Below are positions 25,268 through 30,878 of a stretch of DNA of 30,878 nt, piece by piece. The translations under genes and the position numbers were made by a program. The notes under the pieces were generated by a model, which did no database searches, was not told the DNA's origin, and saw only the letters and a list, made by a program, of their open reading frames with translations. Source of the stretch: JBMTVN01 sp046047235 (GTDB taxonomy: Bacteria > Verrucomicrobiota > Verrucomicrobiia > Limisphaerales > JAHDYP01); NCBI GenBank assembly GCA_046047235.1, contig JBJOII010000040.1, positions 1 to 30,878 on the forward strand, read 5' to 3'. Position 1 is the stretch's first letter, and every line of letters starts with the position of its first letter.

Positions 25268-27126
25268 ACCTCGTCCTCCCTCACCCTCTCCAGAACCAAA
25301 CCGCTCCACGGCCGCAAACTCAACGCCAAACCACCATCACTCCCCAATACCGCCCCCTGCAAACTATCACCACCCCCACCCCACTCCTCCGCCCCTGAAT
25401 CCAACAACACCCTCCATTCACCCCCCGTCACTGGCAAACGAAAATCCCTCGCCGTCTCACCAAAATGTATCAACACCGCAACCTCACTGCCCCCGGCCCA
25501 CGACCGCGCCACCAAAACCCCCTCCGCCTCCCACCCCATCACCTCCTGCGTGTCCTTCTCAACCAACGCCAGCCCCCGTAATTCACGCCGCAGCCTCAAA
25601 CACTCCCGATAAAATGCATATAACCCCCCATGCCCAACCTCCCCCATCAACTCACGCCCCAACTTGCAGCGGTAAAATGTCTCCTCATCCTGCGGGTCAG
25701 GCACCTCCCCCGCCCAAGCAAACGCAGCAAATTCTTCCCTCCGCCCCCGACGAACCGCCTCCACCAACCCCTCATCCCCATGACTCACAAAATACTGAAA
25801 CGGCCTCCGCTCCCCATATTCCTCCCCCATGAATAACAATGGAACCATCGGACTCAGTAACGTCGCCATCGCACCACACCGCAAACGATCAAAACTCAAG
25901 CTCGCCGACAACCGATCCCCCAACATCCGGTTCCCAACCTGATCATGGTTCTGCATGCATACCACAAACTGCTTCACCCCGTTGTGCCTCGGCGAACTCC
26001 CATGCCGATGCCGACGATGCACCGAATACTGCCCCGTATACGCATACCCCTCACGCCACGCCCGCACCAGTTCACCCAACCCCACGTAGTCAGAATAATA
26101 ACCCCCGCGCTCCCCGGTCAGTAAAACGTGCAAGGCATGATGAAAATCATCACTCCACTGTGCATCCAATCCATACCCTCCCAGCTCCCGCGACGTAATG
26201 TGCCGCGCCATGTTCAAATCACTCTCCGCAATCAAATGAAACGGCCTGCCCAACCCCTCCGCCATACGACGCGTCTCTACCCCCAGCTCCTCCAGAAATG
26301 GATACGCCGAAAAATCCCGGATCGCATGCACCGCGTCCAAACGTAAACCGTCCAAGTGATAATCACGCTGCCACATCAGCGCGTTCTCCAGAAAATACCG
26401 CCGCACCCCGTCACTGTCGGCCCCGTCAAAATTCAACGCCGCACCCCATGGAGTCCGATACCGGTCCGTAAAATAGGGCCCATACTGCCCCAGATAATTC
26501 CCCTCCGGACCCAAATGGTTGTACACCACATCCAGAATCACCGCTAACCCCAAGCCATGCGCCTTGTCCACAAAACGACGCAACGCAGCCGGACCACCAT
26601 AACTGTCCTGAACCGCATATGGATACACACCGTCATACCCCCAGTTCCGCCCACCAGGAAACTGCGCCAACGGCATCAACTCAATCACCGTAACCCCCAA
26701 CTCCCGCAAACCCGCCAGCTGCCCCGCCGCCGCATCCAACGACCCCTCCTCTGTAAATGTCCCCACGTGCAGCTCGTAAATCACCGCATCCCTCAAAGCC
26801 AACCCTCGCCATAAACCGTCCCCCCAGTCGTGACCGTGATCCACCACCCTCGACGGACCATGAACCCCACGCGGCTGCCAGGCCGATGCCGGATCCGGAA
26901 ACTCCCGCTCCCCGTCCAGCCGATACACGTAATCACTACCCACACCAACACCCCCCAAACAAATGCTGAAATATCCCCGACCCTCAGCCCGCAGCTCCTC
27001 AGCCCGACCGTCCCCATCAGGAAAAATCACCTCCACCCGATCCGCCAAAGGCGCCCAAACACGAAACACCACACCCCCGTCCGCCATCACCCGAGCCCCC
27101 AAACCTGACCACTCAGGACTCCTCAC
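25264..27126 (-). CDS. treZ: Malto-oligosyltrehalose trehalohydrolase
   Basis: TreZ (GH13) cleaves the alpha-1,4 bond next to the trehalosyl end of maltooligosyltrehalose and releases free trehalose. The 620-residue protein has an N-terminal CBM48-like domain (ADGGVVFRVWAPLADRVEV), then the barrel with YELHVGTFT, ILDVVYNHLGPEGNYL, nucleophile D264 (GLRLDAVHAI), E301 (HLIAESDLN) and D395 (QNHDQVGNR). The FMGEEYGERRPFQYF block is typical of TreZ. A GTG start at 27126 is chosen: it overlaps the glgB stop as GTGA and is preceded by the strong Shine-Dalgarno GGAGGGAGG (27130-27138). Alternatives are an upstream start at 27204 lying inside glgB and an ATG at 27087, both lacking these signals. The partner treY lies one gene downstream. 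Confidence 0.95.
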   Translation of the reverse strand: MRSPEWSGLGARVMADGGVVFRVWAPLADRVEVIFPDGDGRAEELRAEGRGYFSICLGGVGVGSDYVYRLDGEREFPDPASAWQPRGVHGPSRVVDHGHDWGDGLWRGLALRDAVIYELHVGTFTEEGSLDAAAGQLAGLRELGVTVIELMPLAQFPGGRNWGYDGVYPYAVQDSYGGPAALRRFVDKAHGLGLAVILDVVYNHLGPEGNYLGQYGPYFTDRYRTPWGAALNFDGADSDGVRRYFLENALMWQRDYHLDGLRLDAVHAIRDFSAYPFLEELGVETRRMAEGLGRPFHLIAESDLNMARHITSRELGGYGLDAQWSDDFHHALHVLLTGERGGYYSDYVGLGELVRAWREGYAYTGQYSVHRRHRHGSSPRHNGVKQFVVCMQNHDQVGNRMLGDRLSASLSFDRLRCGAMATLLSPMVPLLFMGEEYGERRPFQYFVSHGDEGLVEAVRRGRREEFAAFAWAGEVPDPQDEETFYRCKLGRELMGEVGHGGLYAFYRECLRLRRELRGLALVEKDTQEVMGWEAEGVLVARSWAGGSEVAVLIHFGETARDFRLPVTGGEWRVLLDSGAEEWGGGGDSLQGAVLGSDGGLALSLRPWSGLVLERVREDEV

Positions 27127-29063
27127 TGACCTCCCTCCGGCTTGAAAAATACCGCACCCAATGGCGGTAAAGTCACCAACAACGAATACGGCTTGAAATG
27201 CCACCCCACCGGTACCGCATGCACCCCTCCCATGTTCCCCTGCCCACTCCCGCCATACTCCACCGCATCACTGTTGAAGACCTCCCGCCAATATCCACCA
27301 CTCGGAACCCCCACCTTCACAAGATTCCTCACTATCGGTGTGAAATTAAACATCACCACCATGACCTCCCCCGTCCTCGGATCCCGTCGCAAGAAAATCA
27401 ATGTGCTCTGCTCGGAATCATGACAGTCCACCCACTCAAACCCCGACGCATCCGTGTCCCCCCCGTGCAAGGCACGCTCGCCGCGATAAACCTCGTTCAA
27501 CCGCCCCAGCAATCGCTGCACCCCGTCATGACGATTGCCCTCAGCCACTAAATGCCAATCCAAACTCGCGTCATGATTCCATTCCCGCCACTGCCCAAAC
27601 TCACTCCCCATAAACAAAAGCTTCTTCCCCGGAACCGCCCACTGATAGCTGTACAACAACCTCAAGTTCGCAAACCGCTGCCACTCGTCCCCAGGCATCT
27701 TCCCCAATATCGAACCCTTCCCGTGCACCACCTCGTCATGCGAAAGCGGCAAAACATAGTTCTCCGTAAACGCATACAACCCTCGGAAGGTCAGCCGATC
27801 ATGATGATACTTCCGATGCACCGGATCTAACCCGAAATACTTCAGGGTGTCGTGCATCCACCCCATGTCCCACTTGTAGCCAAAACCCAAACCCCCAACA
27901 TACAAAGGTCGCGATACCATCGGCCACGCAGTCGATTCCTCCGCCACCGTCTGGATGTCCGCATGATGCCGATACGCCGCCTCGTTCAACGCCCGCAAAA
28001 ATTCAATCGCCTCCAAATTCTCCTTGCCCCCATGCTGGTTCGGTATCCATTCCCCCTCCCTGCGCGAATAGTCCAAATACAGCATCGACGCCACCGCATC
28101 CACCCTCAACCCGTCCACATGATACCGGTCCAGCCAAAATAGCGCGCTGCTCATCAAAAAGCTGCGAACCTCATGCCGCCCATAGTTGTAAATGTAGCTG
28201 TTCCAGTCCGGATGAAACCCCTTCCGCATGTCCGCATGCTCATACAAATGCGTCCCGTCAAAATAAACCAAACCATGCTCGTCACTCGGAAAATGCGAGG
28301 GAACCCAGTCCAAAATAACCCCAATCCCCCGCCGATGTAACAGGTCAATCATGTACATCAAATCCTGCGGAGTCCCATACCGGCTCGTCGGAGCGAAATA
28401 CCCCGTCGTCTGATACCCCCAGGACCCATAAAACGGATGCTCCGTGATCGGCAATAACTCCACATGCGTAAAACCCAAACGCTCCACATGGTCAGCCAGC
28501 CTCGGCGCCACCTCCGCATACGTCAAAAACCGATCGCCATCCCGCATCCATGAACCCAAATGCACCTCATACACCGATACCGGATCCCCCATGCCCTGAC
28601 GCTCCCTCCTCGCCGCCATCCACTCCCCATCACCCCACTCATAATCCAAACCCCAAACCTTCGAAGCTGTCTTCGGAGCAACCTCATGCATAAACCCATA
28701 AGGATCCGCCTTGTCGACCTCATACCCGTTAACCCGCGACCGAATGTGATACTTGTAGGCCGCCCCCATATACACTCCTGGAACTACCCCCTCCCAAATC
28801 CCCGTCCCCCCACGTAAGCGCAATACATGCACCCCCGAACGCCAACCATTGAAATCACCCACCACAGAAACCTCCTCAGCGTTCGGTGCCCAAACCGCAA
28901 AATAGGTTCCCGATACCCCACCATGCTGCACCAGATGCGCCCCCAGCTTGTCATATAAACAACCGTGCGTACCCTCGTTGAACCAATGCAAATCGTCGTC
29001 GCTCAGGCGGCTGTAACCACCCAAAACCAACTCGTTCGTCCCATTCGTCACCTGGTCACTCAT
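27123..29063 (-). CDS. glgB: 1,4-alpha-glucan branching enzyme
   Basis: GlgB (GH13) cuts an alpha-1,4 glucan chain and re-attaches it as an alpha-1,6 branch, a step in glycogen synthesis. The 646-residue product lacks the extra N-terminal module of the E. coli enzyme (728 residues), so it is the shorter form. It has a CBM48 domain (TYFAVWAPNAEEVSVVGDFNGW split over two strands, about 53-74), YEVHLGSW, the ITEHPFYGSWGYQ block, DWVPSHFPSDEHGL, nucleophile D322 (DGLRVDAVASMLYLDY), acid/base E375 (TVAEEST) and LSHDEVVHGKGS. The C-terminal beta domain ends LPPLGAVFFKPE. The ATG at 29063 is chosen because it overlaps the malQ stop (ATGA) and has an AAGGAG Shine-Dalgarno (29069-29074) 5 bases upstream; the longer upstream frame is malQ antiframe sequence. 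Confidence 0.97.
   Translation of the reverse strand: MSDQVTNGTNELVLGGYSRLSDDDLHWFNEGTHGCLYDKLGAHLVQHGGVSGTYFAVWAPNAEEVSVVGDFNGWRSGVHVLRLRGGTGIWEGVVPGVYMGAAYKYHIRSRVNGYEVDKADPYGFMHEVAPKTASKVWGLDYEWGDGEWMAARRERQGMGDPVSVYEVHLGSWMRDGDRFLTYAEVAPRLADHVERLGFTHVELLPITEHPFYGSWGYQTTGYFAPTSRYGTPQDLMYMIDLLHRRGIGVILDWVPSHFPSDEHGLVYFDGTHLYEHADMRKGFHPDWNSYIYNYGRHEVRSFLMSSALFWLDRYHVDGLRVDAVASMLYLDYSRREGEWIPNQHGGKENLEAIEFLRALNEAAYRHHADIQTVAEESTAWPMVSRPLYVGGLGFGYKWDMGWMHDTLKYFGLDPVHRKYHHDRLTFRGLYAFTENYVLPLSHDEVVHGKGSILGKMPGDEWQRFANLRLLYSYQWAVPGKKLLFMGSEFGQWREWNHDASLDWHLVAEGNRHDGVQRLLGRLNEVYRGERALHGGDTDASGFEWVDCHDSEQSTLIFLRRDPRTGEVMVVMFNFTPIVRNLVKVGVPSGGYWREVFNSDAVEYGGSGQGNMGGVHAVPVGWHFKPYSLLVTLPPLGAVFFKPEGGQ
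27130..27138 (-). promoter_or_regulatory. Ribosome binding site deciding the treZ GTG start
   Basis: Read on the minus strand, GGAGGGAGG lies 3 bases before the GTG at 27126 (7 bases if the first GGAGG is used). It is inside the end of glgB. It supports a coupled GTG start for treZ over the upstream and downstream alternatives. Confidence 0.75.
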
Positions 29064-30878
29064 AATTGCTCCTTCCGCTTGCTCGGCCTGCGCACCCGAC
29101 CACATCGCCTGTCCCCCACCGCCCGCAGTATCTCCCCCACCTCCCCATCCGACTCCAACTCCTCCATGCTCATCCGCAACCGCCGACGCCAATTCACCCG
29201 CTCCACCGACGTCCCCGGCACGTTCTGCGACAACACCTCACGCCATAGATCCTCCACGTTCAACAACAAATATCCCGCCCGCCCCCCAGCCAAATACCCC
29301 AATAACCTCTCCATCAACCCATCCCCACCCACTTTTGAGCCGGACAAAAACCGCCGTAACGCTGACTTGATCCGCCCACGTAAACGCTTCTCCCGACGCA
29401 CATCCGCCTCACCCAATAACCCCAATGCCAACCGATCCCCCAAATCCAATCCCCGACACCACGCCTCAAACGGTGGCATGTCGTGCGTGTTCAACCCCGC
29501 CACCACATCTTCCGGCACGCGGCGTAACGGCCCCCTCGGCGGGCCCCGAAATTCATACTGCGCCACATACATCCCCAAAATCCCCCGGCGCTTCATCATC
29601 CGCTTCACCTCTGGAGCCACCGTCCCCAAATCCTCCCCCACCACCACCGCACGATGCCGATGCGATTCAACCACCAAAATCGCATACAACTCCTCCGCCG
29701 GATAGGTCACATACGCCCCCTCCGCCGCACTTAAACCCCGGGGAACCCAATACAACCGGTGCAACCCCATGACATGGTCAATCCGTAACATCCCCGCCCG
29801 CCTCAAATGATGATTCAAATACGCCCGAATGTAAGCGTGCCCCTCCTCCCTGCTACGAACCGGATCAATCGGCGCAAATCCCCAGTCCTGCCCCTGCGTA
29901 AATACCGGATCCGGAGGACACCCTCCCGACGCCCCCAATGCAAACAACCCCTGCTGACGCCACGCGTCAAACCCATCCCGATGCGTCCCCAATGGCATGT
30001 CCAAATACAAATCCACCCCCGCCAACCGCGACCTTCTCACAACCTCACCCATCTGCTCCGCCGCCAGCCATTGCACAAAAGCATGATAACGCTCAACCCC
30101 CAGCGCCCCATCCCCCGCCCGTAACTCCCCACCCCGCATCCGCTCCGGCCACCTCACCCACTCCACACCACGCCGCTCCTGCACCGCCCGGAATCGAGCA
30201 TAATCCGCCACCTCCGGATGCTCCCTCATAAACCCCTCAAACTCAAACCTCCGCCCACCCCCCATCCGGAAAAACCATCGGCTCGCCACCTGCAAAACGG
30301 AACGCTTTAACCGCATCACCCCCGCATAATCCACCTCACCCAAACCACGCAACCGCTGCAGTTCGCCCCGGTAACCCTCCCCCTCCATCACCGCACACGC
30401 CGCCCTGCACGCCACCACCTCAGGCACCGCCTCCAAAGACAAATACACCTCGTTCCACCCCAGTCGAGTCACCGGAGAATAAGGGCTCGGCTCACACGGC
30501 TCCCCCAAAAAAGCCGGCAGTAAAGGTAGCGTCCCTACAAACCCGCCACCCATCCGCCCAACCCACTCCATAAACCGACCCAAATCCCCATAGTCACCCA
30601 CCCCCAACGACCGGTCAGAATGAAGCGCATATAACGGCGAAAATAACCCCCACTCACGCACCAGACCCCGACGAGAATACGCACGCCCGGGCGCCACAAT
30701 CACCAGCCCGCTCACCACACAGGCACCCACCTCACAAACCACACGCCAATAGCCCGCCGCCAACCCCGCCGGCCTCGGTAACACCACCTCCCGTAACCCC
30801 ACAACCCCACAACCCAAATCTCCACCATACTTCGCCTCCACCTCCCAAACCCCCACCCCCTCACACTCCCAGCGAACC
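29060..30878 (-). CDS. malQ: 4-alpha-glucanotransferase, partial (N-terminus beyond right edge)
   Basis: MalQ (GH77) transfers maltodextrin segments between alpha-1,4 glucans and releases glucose. About 606 codons are visible and the frame stays open to the right edge. The visible N-terminus (RPAGLAAGYWRVV, VIVAPGRAY) matches the extra N-terminal domain of long MalQ forms (E. coli about 694 residues), so the true start lies outside; the GTG at 30856 is unlikely to be it. Diagnostic blocks are GDYGDLGRF, LLPAFLGEPCEPSPYSPVTR, DLYLDMPLGTHRDGFD, CPPDPVFTQGQDWGFAPIDP, the nucleophile Asp in LRIDHVMGLHRLYWVP, the Glu in VVVGEDLGTV and the Asp in GLNTHDMPPF. It is the first visible gene of the minus-strand operon and overlaps glgB by 4 bases. 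Confidence 0.96.
   Translation of the reverse strand, partial: VRWECEGVGVWEVEAKYGGDLGCGVVGLREVVLPRPAGLAAGYWRVVCEVGACVVSGLVIVAPGRAYSRRGLVREWGLFSPLYALHSDRSLGVGDYGDLGRFMEWVGRMGGGFVGTLPLLPAFLGEPCEPSPYSPVTRLGWNEVYLSLEAVPEVVACRAACAVMEGEGYRGELQRLRGLGEVDYAGVMRLKRSVLQVASRWFFRMGGGRRFEFEGFMREHPEVADYARFRAVQERRGVEWVRWPERMRGGELRAGDGALGVERYHAFVQWLAAEQMGEVVRRSRLAGVDLYLDMPLGTHRDGFDAWRQQGLFALGASGGCPPDPVFTQGQDWGFAPIDPVRSREEGHAYIRAYLNHHLRRAGMLRIDHVMGLHRLYWVPRGLSAAEGAYVTYPAEELYAILVVESHRHRAVVVGEDLGTVAPEVKRMMKRRGILGMYVAQYEFRGPPRGPLRRVPEDVVAGLNTHDMPPFEAWCRGLDLGDRLALGLLGEADVRREKRLRGRIKSALRRFLSGSKVGGDGLMERLLGYLAGGRAGYLLLNVEDLWREVLSQNVPGTSVERVNWRRRLRMSMEELESDGEVGEILRAVGDRRCGRVRRPSKRKEQL

Larger units (their letters stand above)
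15842..30878 (-). other. Predicted alpha-glucan/trehalose operon
   Basis: Seven minus-strand genes follow one another without a gap large enough for a promoter or terminator: malQ, glgB (ATGA overlap), treZ (GTGA overlap), GH57 (ATGA overlap), treY (4-base gap), GNAT-nitrilase (ATGA overlap), octaheme cytochrome (6-base gap). The promoter must lie beyond the right edge or before malQ. The order in transcription goes from glucan remodelling to trehalose release, then to two genes of unrelated type. Confidence 0.8.

Noticed and set aside
27127..27204. Longer treZ start inside glgB
   Set aside because: The GTG at 27126 has a strong SD and a 4-base GTGA overlap, and the TreZ-like sequence begins only after it.

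Overview
The window is a high-GC bacterial chromosome segment, most likely from the Verrucomicrobiota. This assignment is an inference. It rests on a secreted multiheme cytochrome that ends in Asp-rich calcium-binding repeats plus a C-terminal module finishing in 'FYRVVELP', a tail style common in that phylum, on an octaheme/HEAT/TPR cytochrome, and on the general gene repertoire. No rRNA, tRNA, CRISPR array, insertion sequence, phage gene or defence system was seen. Nineteen protein-coding genes are supported, two of them cut by the window edges.

Left part (1-3.0 kb): the start of a minus-strand SDR oxidoreductase diverges from a plus-strand group of a DHH phosphoesterase, RNase PH (rph) and ribosomal protein L11 methyltransferase (prmA). 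After 323 bases without a gene comes a secreted nonaheme cytochrome c (3.3-5.5 kb), closed by a strong intrinsic terminator. A compact haem operon follows (5.7-10.6 kb): hemE, hemN, hemY and hemH, covering the last four steps from uroporphyrinogen III to protohaem. This supplies the cofactor that both multiheme cytochromes in the window need.

Middle (10.7-15.8 kb): a secreted seven-repeat FG-GAP protein and an altronate dehydratase (uxaA) lie on the minus strand. A divergently transcribed response-regulator/metallo-beta-lactamase fusion lies on the plus strand.

Right part (15.8-30.9 kb): one continuous minus-strand operon, read right to left: malQ, glgB, treZ, a GH57/DUF3536 glycoside hydrolase, treY, a GNAT-nitrilase fusion, and an octaheme cytochrome with HEAT and TPR repeats. 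Junctions are 4-base ATGA or GTGA overlaps or gaps of 4-6 bases. The first five genes make, reshape and convert alpha-1,4-glucan to trehalose (TreY/TreZ route). The last two have no obvious place in that pathway, and their inclusion is the most unusual gene-context feature here.

The most striking sequence-level property is compositional. The plus strand is C/A-rich throughout, whichever strand is coding. Plus-strand genes therefore use NNC/NNA codons and encode Pro/Thr/Asn/His-rich proteins, while minus-strand genes use NNG/NNT codons and encode Gly/Val/Arg/Trp-rich proteins. Shine-Dalgarno sequences are visible before several minus-strand genes and before none of the nine plus-strand genes. 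I did not find a clearly novel defence, mobile or RNA system; the candidates worth follow-up are listed as findings.
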